IMG/VR virus record: IMGVR_UViG_3300009436_000082
Coordinates: 1-27,507 of that record
Source of the DNA: a virus
Strand: one strand, 5' to 3'
DNA length: 27,507 nucleotides
Shown here: positions 21,275-27,507 of the stretch, one piece after another
Layout of the letters: every line of letters begins with the position of its first letter
Numbering within the stretch: position 1 is the stretch's first letter
The notes under the pieces: model-generated
Seen by the model: only the letters and a program-made list of their open reading frames with translations
The model's database searches: none
Told to the model about the DNA's origin: nothing
Made by a program: the position numbers and the translations under genes

Positions 21275-21370
21275 GTGAAAACAGATGACCCAAAAGAAAC
21301 AGAAAGTCAATTAGACCAACCAGAAAACAACAGTAATGATACTAACCAAGATGAACACATGTTTATATGA
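21275..21370 (+). CDS. Possible 31-aa peptide gene with GTG start
   Basis: A GTG at 21275, 10 nt after the preceding stop, opens a 31-codon frame, very rich in Gln, Asn, Asp and Glu (KTDDPKETESQLDQPENNSN...). Its TGA overlaps the ATG of the next gene (ATGA), the same coupling seen at three other junctions nearby. The composition is low-complexity and hydrophilic. Support is the neat junction only. Confidence 0.4.
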   Translation: MKTDDPKETESQLDQPENNSNDTNQDEHMFI

Positions 21371-21519
21371 AAGAAGAAAAAAAAATAAGACAGTACAGAA
21401 GTAACCAAGGTAGATCACCTGAAAAACAATCAAACTTATACAAAGGATGTTTTTGGACTCTACTAATATTTTTAGTAGTATCAATAACATGTGCAATAAG
21501 TAGTGTTATATCAGGATGA
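21367..21519 (+). CDS. Small single-span membrane protein (50 aa)
   Basis: It begins MKEEKKIRQYRSNQGRSPEK and has one hydrophobic segment from about residue 29 to 44 (FWTLLIFLVVSITCAI), ending SSVISG. Both ends are coupled by ATGA overlaps: the start overlaps the 31-aa frame's stop, and its stop overlaps the next gene's ATG (21516). A basic, polar N-terminus followed by a single span suggests a cytoplasmic head and membrane anchor. It is just downstream of the DUF2459-like gene and may be its partner. No family recognised. Confidence 0.65.
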   Translation: MKEEKKIRQYRSNQGRSPEKQSNLYKGCFWTLLIFLVVSITCAISSVISG

Positions 21520-21899
21520 AAGATAACTTATATATAAAAGCTTCAATTAAGAATGGAGAGTTGTATTTTCCAAAGAAAGCAGTTCAAACCAGATTTAATA
21601 AATGGTTAGGTAGTTTACCTGATGACTCTAAGTTAGAAATATTTATTGGTGTAAGTGGTGATAAGGGTAGTAACCCACAGTTAGCACGTGTACATGCAAT
21701 GATTAGAGAAATAGCACAAGAAATTGGCTACACATTTATAGAAGCAAAGATAGAGGTAAAAAAAGCATGTGGATTATGCTTTGTTAGAGATGGACAAGAG
21801 TATTGTAAATCTTTTGCAGATTGTGATAAAGATGAACTTAATTTAGCTATACAATCATGTATAGAAATTGGAGAGTTTAACGGTATGAATTTAAGATAG
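21516..21899 (+). CDS. Possible NinB/Orf-like recombination protein
   Basis: 127 aa. The region NPQLARVHAMIREIAQEIGY (about 52-71) resembles the helix of lambda NinB/Orf proteins (N.lR..hAml.dia), and the C-terminus (CDKDELNLAIQSCIEIGEFN) resembles its later helix. NinB proteins help load recombination functions on single-stranded DNA. The match is partial and the length is slightly shorter than NinB (about 140-150 aa). It ends back to back with the leftward gene at 21900, and its start is coupled (ATGA) to the 50-aa membrane gene. Alternative: an unrelated small DNA-metabolism protein. Confidence 0.75.
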   Translation: MKDNLYIKASIKNGELYFPKKAVQTRFNKWLGSLPDDSKLEIFIGVSGDKGSNPQLARVHAMIREIAQEIGYTFIEAKIEVKKACGLCFVRDGQEYCKSFADCDKDELNLAIQSCIEIGEFNGMNLR

Positions 21900-22340
21900 T
21901 TATTTAACTATTTTCATCTTACTGTTAATCTCTTTGATTTTATTTGCTGTAGATTTACCTGCTGTAACTAAATCAGCAAGATCTTTTAGATCACCTTTGG
22001 TAGCAGTAGTCTCAGTTAAAAGTTCAAGACCTTGTTCTTTTGCTAAAAACCTTAGAAGTTGAAGTAAAGAAAACAATGTATAAATATTAGATTCATTTAT
22101 ATTAAGTTTAATATTTTCTCTTGTTTCATCAGAGATTTCTTCTCCATCTTCTAATTGCATTATAGTACCAAACTTTTTAAATAGTTTAGGTAGTTCTGCT
22201 GGATTTGGATAGTCTGTTACCATGTCAGTTAAGATTCTAGAAAGACCGGAAATATATGCAGTTGATACAGTAATACCTGTTATAACTTTTGAAAAGTCAT
22301 AAGTAACAGTTGATTCTAAATTTTGATTTTCTTCAGACAT
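21900..22340 (-). CDS. Hypothetical protein, lone leftward gene in the rightward arm
   Basis: 146 aa. Acidic overall, helix-rich, with no signal or membrane segment: MSEENQNLESTVTYDFSKVI, then PNPAELPKLFKKFGTIMQLE, and SNIYTLFSLLQLLRFLAKEQ in the middle, ending in a basic KEINSKMKIVK. It is encoded on the minus strand inside an otherwise rightward arm, ending with no gap against the 3' end of the gene at 21516. It has its own promoter-like element (22360-22369). This resembles a moron-style insertion or a leftover structural-arm gene. Function unknown. Confidence 0.78.
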   Translation of the reverse strand: MSEENQNLESTVTYDFSKVITGITVSTAYISGLSRILTDMVTDYPNPAELPKLFKKFGTIMQLEDGEEISDETRENIKLNINESNIYTLFSLLQLLRFLAKEQGLELLTETTATKGDLKDLADLVTAGKSTANKIKEINSKMKIVK

Positions 22341-22350
22341 AATAAAAGAT

Positions 22351-22370
22351 TTATATACAAATATACAAAA
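22351..22370 (-). promoter_or_regulatory. Divergent promoter-like element, two overlapping copies
   Basis: On the minus strand the sequence holds TTTGTATATT (22360-22369) immediately followed by a second TTTGTATA (22354-22361). The TATATTTG in the middle matches the Bacteroidetes -7 box. It lies 20-29 nt upstream of the start at 22340 and is the only space between that gene and the rightward uracil-DNA glycosylase gene (42 nt). Confidence 0.5.
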
Positions 22371-22382
22371 ATTGAAAGAAAT

Positions 22383-23057
22383 ATGGAAAAAAACCTTATA
22401 ATTCTAAAAGACAGTTTAAAAAAAGATATAGAAAGCTCAGGTTGGGCAGATATATTATTTCCTTACATAGATAGTAAACTTTATGATGATCTAACAGATT
22501 CATTAGTAAGTTTAGTTGAAGAGGGTAAAAGATTTACTCCAAAGTTTAAAGACATTTTTAATGCATTTAAAGAATGTAAATATGATGATCTAAAAGTTGT
22601 TATAGTAGGACAAGATCCTTATCCTCAAGTAGGATCAGCTGATGGTTTAGCATTTAGTTGTAGTAAAAAAGATAAAGTAGAAAAGTCTTTACAATATATT
22701 AATAAAGCAATTGATACAGATCATACTGATTTAAGATGTTGGGCTAACCAAGGTGTATTATTAATTAATACAGCTCTTACAGTTGAAGTAAATAAAATAG
22801 GATCTCACTTTTGGAATTGGAAACCTTTTACTGAACATTTGTTTAGTAAGATTAATCAAGACAATAAAGATATTGTTTTCATATTAATGGGTAAAAAAGC
22901 AGAAGCATGGGAAAGACTAATATCTAATCAAAAGATACTTAAGTGTACACATCCTGCATCAGCTGCATATAGAGGTGGTGTTTGGGATTCAAATGACGTG
23001 TTTAACAAAGCTAACATAGAACTAAATAAACAAGGTAAAACCTTGATAGACTGGTAA
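22383..23057 (+). CDS. ung: Uracil-DNA glycosylase, family 1
   Basis: 224 aa from the start at 22383 (MEKNLIILKDSLKKDIESSG); a longer in-frame start at 22323 would run into the opposite gene. All family-1 marks are present: the water-activating motif GQDPYP (76-81, Asp78), the uracil-pocket Phe in GLAFSC (88-93), Asn129 in LLINTALTVE, FWNWKPFT, and the HPASAAYRGG motif (190-199) with catalytic His190 and the intercalating-loop region. It removes uracil from DNA, leaving an abasic site. A UDG gene is a known element of crAss-like replication regions. Length matches cellular Ung (about 220-230 aa). Confidence 0.95.
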   Translation: MEKNLIILKDSLKKDIESSGWADILFPYIDSKLYDDLTDSLVSLVEEGKRFTPKFKDIFNAFKECKYDDLKVVIVGQDPYPQVGSADGLAFSCSKKDKVEKSLQYINKAIDTDHTDLRCWANQGVLLINTALTVEVNKIGSHFWNWKPFTEHLFSKINQDNKDIVFILMGKKAEAWERLISNQKILKCTHPASAAYRGGVWDSNDVFNKANIELNKQGKTLIDW

Positions 23058-23073
23058 AATTTCCTTAAATTTG
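23043..23073 (+). promoter_or_regulatory. Bacteroidetes-type promoter before the DnaA-like gene
   Basis: TTG (23043-23045) and TAAATTTG (23066-23073) are separated by 20 nt and match the Bacteroidetes consensus (TTTG, about 19 nt, TAnnTTTG). The -7 box ends 21 nt before the ATG at 23095. The upstream half lies in the 3' end of the UDG gene. Confidence 0.55.
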
Positions 23074-23094
23074 TAAACTAGATAGTAAACATAA

Positions 23095-23556
23095 ATGACT
23101 AATAATCAACACAATAGGCTTGATAATGACATAGTTAAGTTCAAAGAAACTATGCTCACACAGTATGGAATTGAGATCATTGTATTTCAAAAATTACACA
23201 ATGAAGGAGAGTACAGGCCAACACTTCAGCAGATACATAAAGCATGTATAACCATTATGCATATGCTTTATCCTGAACTACAAAATATCAATAAACTTTC
23301 TGAATTAAACAGAACAAAAGACTTGGTAATGTTCAGAAAGATTTACTGTCATATAGGTCATACTATGAGATATACTTGCCATGCTGTAGGTAAATATATT
23401 AAACGTGATCATTCAAGTGTAGTGCACAGTAGAAACAGCGTTGATGATATGCTTTATATAAAAGATAAAAGTTATATAAATGCATTTGATAAAGTTAATA
23501 AACTAATAAATACTTATGTGGGAATTATTCCAAATAATATACAAAAACAAACTTAG
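23095..23556 (+). CDS. DnaA domain IV-like DNA-binding protein
   Basis: 153 aa. The segment LVMFRKIYCHIGHTMRYTCH followed by AVGKYIKRDHSSVVHSRNSVDDML (77-120) carries the signature of the DnaA C-terminal DNA-binding domain: a helix with the R..iyL pattern, then GKYIKRDHSSVVHS (99-112, family Gr.F.gRDHtTVlHa), where the Arg-Asp-His and Val residues read the DnaA box. The ATPase domains of DnaA are missing, so it cannot form the DnaA filament alone. It may bind a phage origin and recruit the helicase, or compete for host DnaA boxes. It overlaps the next gene by 41 nt and lies just upstream of DnaB-like helicase genes. Confidence 0.8.
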   Translation: MTNNQHNRLDNDIVKFKETMLTQYGIEIIVFQKLHNEGEYRPTLQQIHKACITIMHMLYPELQNINKLSELNRTKDLVMFRKIYCHIGHTMRYTCHAVGKYIKRDHSSVVHSRNSVDDMLYIKDKSYINAFDKVNKLINTYVGIIPNNIQKQT

Positions 23557-24106
23557 TCCAAATCAGGCAGCTATATTATTTGGTATGAAACTAAAGATAG
23601 CTTTACCTAAGATTTTAGAAGATGACAAAAAAGCATTGGTTGATAATGGATATGTTACATTTGATAATGAATCATATGAATTAACAGCAGATGCAAAAGT
23701 CTTTATAGCACACTTAGATAATTATTTTATTAAAGCAAAAAAGAAAACTGATATCCAGTTAATGGGTAAAAACTTTGCTGATAAAATAAATACCTATAGG
23801 GAAATATTTCCAAATCAAAGATTGCCTAGTGGTAAACCTGCAAGAGTCAATGTAAAAATGTTATCAAGTTCTTTTAGATGGTTGTTTGAGACATATGATT
23901 ATACATGGGATCAAGTATTTGAAGCTACAAGAATGTATGTGAATGAGTACAGAGATGCAGAATATATGTATATGCAGACAAGTCAATATTTTATATGTAA
24001 GCAAGACAAACATAAAGTTAAGTCTTCTACATTAGCTGATTATTGTGATATGATCAGAGATGGTATAGACACAGAACAACAAACATTTAAAGAAAAAGTA
24101 GTATGA
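23516..24106 (+). CDS. Hypothetical replication-region protein
   Basis: 196 aa. The predicted start at 23516 overlaps the DnaA-like gene by 41 nt; an internal Met (MKLKIALPKI, near 23585) would avoid this and is a possible alternative. The N-terminal half suggests a helical DNA-binding-like domain (KALVDNGYVTFDNESYELTA), followed by QRLPSGKPARVNVKMLSSSF and WLFETYDYTWDQVFEATRMY and later EYRDAEYMYMQTSQYFICKQ. Tyr and Asp residues are abundant. Position between the DnaA-like gene and the DnaB-like helicase suggests a replication role such as helicase loading. No family recognised. Confidence 0.78.
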   Translation: MWELFQIIYKNKLSPNQAAILFGMKLKIALPKILEDDKKALVDNGYVTFDNESYELTADAKVFIAHLDNYFIKAKKKTDIQLMGKNFADKINTYREIFPNQRLPSGKPARVNVKMLSSSFRWLFETYDYTWDQVFEATRMYVNEYRDAEYMYMQTSQYFICKQDKHKVKSSTLADYCDMIRDGIDTEQQTFKEKVV

Positions 24107-24261
24107 CAGTAGAAGAACAAGCAGAAGTATTAAATAAATTAAACCTTGTACTTGAAGATTTTCAAATGCTAAGAGATGGTGAATGGGAACCAGACACTGA
24201 ATCATGTAATTCAAGCATAGATAATGTAACAAGTATTATATATACAATAGAGAATGGCTAA
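24103..24261 (+). CDS. Small acidic hypothetical protein (52 aa)
   Basis: The ATG at 24103 overlaps the previous stop (ATGA), and its own end overlaps the DnaB-like gene start by 8 nt. The protein is acidic (MTVEEQAEVLNKLNLVLEDF then LRDGEWEPDTESCNSSIDNV) and helix-forming in its first half. The double coupling supports a real gene. It may be a small helicase partner, but there is no motif to prove that. Confidence 0.65.
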   Translation: MTVEEQAEVLNKLNLVLEDFQMLRDGEWEPDTESCNSSIDNVTSIIYTIENG

Positions 24262-25210
24262 ATCAACAGAAGGATGGGTGGGGCAATATTCCGCATTCAA
24301 TGAAGCATTAAAATACATGCAGGGTAGACAAAATGGGACTGAAAAGTCTATATATACACCGTGGCCTAAATTTAATGATGCTGCTACTGATGGTTTAGAA
24401 TGGAATACTCTAACTGTAATTGGTGGTAGACCTGGTTCAGGTAAAACACTTATTAAAGATCAGATTATAAGAGAATCTTTTGCATTAAATCCAGATGATG
24501 ATTTTAGAGTATTAGAATTTCAGTTTGAGATGGTTGGTAGAACATCAGCTATTAGAGAGTTTAGTTCCATTACTGGTAAAACATATAAAGAATTATGTAG
24601 TGCTGGTAGTGTACTTACTTCTGATGTATTGAATACATGTCATCAGTATGCTAAGGAAAGAGTTAAGCATCCGGTAGATATAGTTTCAACACCTATGACT
24701 GTAAATCAAATGCGTGAGCAAATTGATATGTACATGAATAAGCATAAAGGTAAAAAAACTATTATAACATTGGATCATACAATGCTTGTAAAGAGAGCAC
24801 CTTATCAGAATAACACATTAGATATGTTATTTGAGTTAGGTGAATTCTTTACACAATGTAAAAGAGATTATCCTTGTTTGTTTATTGCATTATCACAACT
24901 TAATAGAAATATTGATAACCCTGATAGAGCAATTGATGGCAAGTATGGTAATTATATTCTTGAGTCTGATATATTTGGTTCAGATGCTATGTTACAGCAT
25001 GCAGATATGCTTATTGGTATAAACCGTCCTGCTAAACAAAAAATTAGGTTCTATGGGCCAGATAGATATATTATAGAAAATGATAGAACTTTGGTATTAC
25101 ATTTTTTGAAAGCCAGAAATGGTGATGCAAGAATGAGTTTCTTTAAAGCAAAGTTTGAACAAATGCAGATTGAAGAAATGCAAACCCCTGGTCAACAAGA
25201 ACGCAGATAA
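24254..25210 (+). CDS. DnaB-like replicative helicase (SF4), short form
   Basis: 318 aa. The RecA-type core is clear: Walker A GGRPGSGKT (57-65), Walker B TIITLDHT (169-176), motif 3 ALSQLNR (212-218), and a C-terminal basic motif KARNGDAR (286-293) with a candidate arginine finger. It is a hexameric helicase that would unwind at the phage fork. It is shorter than cellular DnaB (about 450 aa) because the N-terminal DnaG-interaction domain is missing; only about 40 residues precede the core. It lies in the order helicase, unknown, AAA ATPase, SSB-like, primase, as in other crAss-like replication blocks. It overlaps the preceding gene by 8 nt. Confidence 0.92.
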   Translation: MAKSTEGWVGQYSAFNEALKYMQGRQNGTEKSIYTPWPKFNDAATDGLEWNTLTVIGGRPGSGKTLIKDQIIRESFALNPDDDFRVLEFQFEMVGRTSAIREFSSITGKTYKELCSAGSVLTSDVLNTCHQYAKERVKHPVDIVSTPMTVNQMREQIDMYMNKHKGKKTIITLDHTMLVKRAPYQNNTLDMLFELGEFFTQCKRDYPCLFIALSQLNRNIDNPDRAIDGKYGNYILESDIFGSDAMLQHADMLIGINRPAKQKIRFYGPDRYIIENDRTLVLHFLKARNGDARMSFFKAKFEQMQIEEMQTPGQQERR

Positions 25211-25229
25211 CAAATTAAAAAGTAAAAAA

Positions 25230-25730
25230 ATGGGAATAACACCAGAACAACGTAAACAAAAAGTAAATAAATTAAAAGAAGAGCATGAAGATTACTTTCA
25301 AACTATTGGTAATTTAAATGCACTGTTTATACCTAAGATGGCATATAGACCACCAGGTAAAGATGACTTACATGTAAGTTTCTTTCCTAGTGAGATGGAA
25401 AAGGGTCAAGACATTTATACAGAGTTTGTAAGTATAAACTATGACTCAGAAGATCCTAAGAGAACTTTGTACCTTCTGAAATTTAATCCACACTGGAGAG
25501 AAGAGTATGAGATGATTACAAGTAACTCAGGTTTCCAAAGACATTTAGTTCCTGCAAGTGAACTTAAGGTTATTAATGATGTAACAAGTAGAGGTAAATT
25601 AGATCTAGACTTTGCAGAGTTACCTAACCCGGATGATAAACCATCTAATAATGATGAAAATCTAATAGCAGGTAAACTAAATGAGATAAACAATTCACTT
25701 CAACAATTAATTAAAATATTAAAAAAATAA
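25230..25730 (+). CDS. Hypothetical replication-associated protein
   Basis: 166 aa from the start at 25230 (MGITPEQRKQKVNKLKEEHE), preferred over an ATG at 25155 that lies inside the helicase gene; the 19-nt A-rich spacer before 25230 fits other starts. A helical N-terminus, a beta-rich middle (YRPPGKDDLHVSFFPSEMEK, EFVSINYDSEDPKRTLYLLK) and an acidic linker precede a C-terminal helix (LIAGKLNEINNSLQQLIKIL) that could mediate dimerisation. It sits between helicase and ATPase genes, 3 nt from the latter. It may be a loader or annealing partner; nothing specific identified. Confidence 0.78.
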   Translation: MGITPEQRKQKVNKLKEEHEDYFQTIGNLNALFIPKMAYRPPGKDDLHVSFFPSEMEKGQDIYTEFVSINYDSEDPKRTLYLLKFNPHWREEYEMITSNSGFQRHLVPASELKVINDVTSRGKLDLDFAELPNPDDKPSNNDENLIAGKLNEINNSLQQLIKILKK

Positions 25731-25733
25731 ATA

Positions 25734-26417
25734 ATGGCAAACAGCATATTAATAATAGCAGATTCAGGTACAGGTAAATCAACATCAATTAGACACTTAG
25801 ATCCTGATGAAACATTTATAATTAACATTGCAAACAAACCACTACCTTTTAAAGGTTGGAAATCTAATTATACAGCAATCAATAAAGAAAATCCAAAAGG
25901 TAATTTGGCTTCTTCTTCATCAGCAGCTGGAATAATGAAAGCAATTACACACGTAGATCAAAAAATGCCAAAGATCAAAACATTAGTTATTGATGATTGG
26001 CAGTATATGAGTTCTTTTGAATACTTTGATAGAGCTAATGAGAAAGGTTATGATAAGTTTACCCAGATTGCAGCAAACTTAGCTACAGTAGCTAAAATGC
26101 CTAAAGATCTAAGGGATGACTTAACTGTAATATTTTTAACTCATTCTGAAGATTCAACTGATATCAATGGTAATAGAAAAATTAAAGCAAAAACCATTGG
26201 TAAAATGATAGATAACACACTAACTTTGGAAGGTCTGTTTTCTATAGTTCTATTTGGAAAGGTAAATAAAAATGATGATGGTGAACTTGAATATGGTTTT
26301 GAAACTCAAAACAATGGAGAGAACACATGTAAATCACCACAAGGTATGTTTGAAGACTTCTTCATCCCAAACAACCTGCAGTATGTAAAAGACTGCATTA
26401 AAAAATATGAAGAGTAA
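25734..26417 (+). CDS. AAA ATPase, Sak4-like (AAA_24)
   Basis: 227 aa. Walker A ADSGTGKST (9-17) and Walker B TLVIDDWQY (83-91) are clear, followed by VIFLTHSE (about 136-143), a sensor-like strand of RecA-type ATPases. The layout agrees with the AAA_24 group, which includes phage Sak4 single-strand annealing proteins and the ATPase commonly noted beside the crAss-like helicase. It probably promotes annealing or strand exchange with the SSB-like protein just downstream (35-nt gap), a pairing seen in other phages. No nuclease motif is present. Confidence 0.85.
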   Translation: MANSILIIADSGTGKSTSIRHLDPDETFIINIANKPLPFKGWKSNYTAINKENPKGNLASSSSAAGIMKAITHVDQKMPKIKTLVIDDWQYMSSFEYFDRANEKGYDKFTQIAANLATVAKMPKDLRDDLTVIFLTHSEDSTDINGNRKIKAKTIGKMIDNTLTLEGLFSIVLFGKVNKNDDGELEYGFETQNNGENTCKSPQGMFEDFFIPNNLQYVKDCIKKYEE

Positions 26418-26452
26418 TTTATTTAAAAATTAATAATTAAAAAGTAAAAATT

Positions 26453-27127
26453 ATGTTTAACACACAAGGAATGACAGCCGGATCAGGCAAGGAAAAACCA
26501 GTTATTGGAACAGGTAACCAAAAAGTAAAGATTAACTCTGTTACTTTTGATCAAACACCATATGATGCAAATGCATATAACATTACATTGCATGTAGAAA
26601 GTGAGCCTATAACAGGTGAATTTCAAGGATTTTTAGTAGATCAAAATAATCCTAATGGACCACGTTATTCAGGTCAAGTAGGTAGAGTAAGGTTTAGCCC
26701 TTATGCATATAAAGATACTATTCTTCCTAATGGTAATGAGATTAGCCGTGACAATGAAGTTATGAAAGCCATGGTATTTTTAGCTGAAACTCTAAACAAA
26801 AGAGCGGATCTAGATAAGATTAGTGCAAACACAATTGAAGAATTCATGAGTGCATGTAATAATATCTTTTCTAATTCAGGTTTTGTTAACGTATGCCTTG
26901 CAGCACGTGAATGGGAAAACAAAGAAGGTTATATCAACAATGATTTGTTTCTACCAAAAATGAGTAAAGGTAATGTGCCAATAGAAGCACTTGATGTAGA
27001 GTCATCTAAATTAATTACATTTGATTCTAACAATCCTCTTCACTTAAGAAAAGTTGTTAAAACAGATGCTCCAGCAACAACAAGCTTTGAGCCAACAACT
27101 TCATCAGCAAGTGACTTTGATCTGTAG
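26453..27127 (+). CDS. Single-strand DNA-binding-like protein
   Basis: 224 aa. The N-terminal half is beta-rich (KVKINSVTFDQTPYDANAYN, ITLHVESEPITGEFQGF, RYSGQVGRVRFSPYAY), as in an OB-fold ssDNA-binding protein. The C-terminus is a Thr/Ser-rich linker followed by the short acidic hydrophobic tail SASDFDL, comparable with the DDDIPF tip through which SSB recruits partners. It follows the Sak4-like ATPase and precedes a strong terminator, consistent with high expression. Family membership rests on architecture and context; a direct OB-fold match could not be tested. Confidence 0.78.
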   Translation: MFNTQGMTAGSGKEKPVIGTGNQKVKINSVTFDQTPYDANAYNITLHVESEPITGEFQGFLVDQNNPNGPRYSGQVGRVRFSPYAYKDTILPNGNEISRDNEVMKAMVFLAETLNKRADLDKISANTIEEFMSACNNIFSNSGFVNVCLAAREWENKEGYINNDLFLPKMSKGNVPIEALDVESSKLITFDSNNPLHLRKVVKTDAPATTSFEPTTSSASDFDL

Positions 27128-27147
27128 TCAGAAATTAACCTAAAATT

Positions 27148-27177
27148 AGAGGGGGTGTAATGCCCCCTTTTTTTTTT
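27148..27177 (+). terminator. Strong intrinsic terminator
   Basis: GGGGG (27151-27155) pairs with CCCCC (27163-27167) around the loop TGTAATG, the stem extending through A-T and G-T pairs to 27148, followed by ten T residues (27168-27177). It ends the transcript that contains the ATPase and SSB-like genes, 13 nt before the primase start. Confidence 0.9.
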
Positions 27178-27190
27178 CAATTTGATTAAT

Positions 27191-27507
27191 ATGTTTAACA
27201 CTAAAAATTTAGTATTAGAAATAGATGATATACCAAGTTATTGGGTGTTTCAATATTATTTAAATTTATCAGAAACCTTAACAGGACAGGATATAAAAAT
27301 ACATTCAGTATTTAATCCTAATGAGAAAACACCAAGCTTTTGTGTTTATGTTGACCCAAGAATAAGTCAATATAAATTTAAAGACTTCTCAACTGGTAAT
27401 AATGGTAATAAAGTTGACTTAGTAAAACTTATGTTTAATATTGGTTATACTAAAGCTGTAATGAAAATTATATCTGACTATAATATATATGTCAAGCAGA
27501 ATGGTAA
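27191..27507 (+). CDS. DnaG-like primase, N-terminal part (cut by window edge)
   Basis: The frame from the ATG at 27191 runs to the window end without a stop: 105 codons. It contains VFNPNEKTPSFCVYVDPRIS (39-58) and KFKDFSTGNNGNKVDLVKLM (61-80), which align with the DnaG zinc-binding domain pattern CPFHxEKTPSFxV...F.CFGCGxgGDvxdFlm. The positions normally held by Cys/His ligands are Val, Asn, Asp and Asn here, so the zinc site appears to be lost while the EKTPSF core is kept. It would be a primase acting with the DnaB-like helicase. The catalytic Toprim domain lies beyond the window. Confidence 0.8.
   Translation, partial: MFNTKNLVLEIDDIPSYWVFQYYLNLSETLTGQDIKIHSVFNPNEKTPSFCVYVDPRISQYKFKDFSTGNNGNKVDLVKLMFNIGYTKAVMKIISDYNIYVKQNG

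Noticed and set aside
1-27507. Possible stop-codon reassignment (TAG as Gln), known in some crAss-like phages.
   Set aside because: TAG ends several coherent genes here (for example at 14790, 21899 and 27127), followed at once by terminators or neighbouring genes, so the standard bacterial code fits.
1-27507. CRISPR array, insertion sequence, integrase or attachment site.
   Set aside because: No regularly spaced repeats, no transposase or integrase motif, and no convincing flanking direct repeats at the tRNA genes were seen.

Overview
The window looks like part of a double-stranded DNA tailed phage of the crAss-like group (Crassvirales), infecting a member of the Bacteroidetes. Grounds: a very AT-rich genome; starts preceded by A-rich stretches rather than clear Shine-Dalgarno boxes; several upstream elements resembling the Bacteroidetes -7 box TAnnTTTG; and the gene set itself (major capsid protein, very long Gln-rich portal, 728-aa terminase, IHF/HU-like protein, PD-(D/E)XK nuclease, SNF2-type helicase, uracil-DNA glycosylase, short DnaB-like helicase, AAA ATPase, SSB-like protein, DnaG-like primase). 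That set is typical of crAss-like genomes. The genus-level position cannot be read from the sequence alone. Annotated genes end in TAA, TAG and TGA, so there is no sign of stop-codon reassignment. No integrase, IS element or CRISPR array was seen.

Layout. (1) 1-13151, leftward: the packaging/capsid arm. In transcription order it reads two small unknown proteins, three tiny very basic proteins, a small unknown protein, an amidase endolysin, a winged-helix-like protein, an IHF/HU-like protein, a cysteine-rich protein, a RecB/Cas4-like nuclease, two unknowns, a GroES-like co-chaperonin, large terminase, portal, a scaffold-like acidic coiled-coil protein, and the N-terminal 317 codons of the major capsid protein (cut by the window edge). 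(2) 13152-14141: a divergent control region around one small gene (13414-13743), with a 23-bp near-repeat and several hairpins. (3) 14142-16978, rightward: small accessory genes, including two lipoproteins, two membrane proteins and an HTH protein. (4) 17031-18916: an acidic-tailed protein, an unknown, an HNH-type nuclease and three tRNAs (Arg-UCU, Leu-UAA, CAU). (5) 18958-21899: an SNF2-like helicase, a run of tiny zinc-ribbon and membrane proteins, a DUF2459-like membrane-anchored protein and a possible NinB-like protein. (6) 21900-22340: a single leftward gene. (7) 22383 to the end: the replication block with UDG, a DnaA-domain-IV-like protein, unknowns, DnaB-like helicase, AAA/Sak4-like ATPase, SSB-like protein, a strong terminator, and the start of a DnaG-like primase that lacks the usual zinc cysteines.

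How it fits together. The rightward arm would supply host takeover and DNA replication/repair, the leftward arm virion assembly, packaging and lysis, with the divergent region between them as the control point. The leftward units share a 10-mer (TTTGTATATT, read on the minus strand) 29-47 nt before their first genes, which may be the promoter core. Points most worth a second look: the phage GroES-like gene beside the terminase, the stand-alone DnaA-domain-IV-like protein, the DUF2459-like protein, the basic-protein trio, the duplicated motif in the control region, the hairpin abutting the start at 15619, and the zinc-less primase domain.
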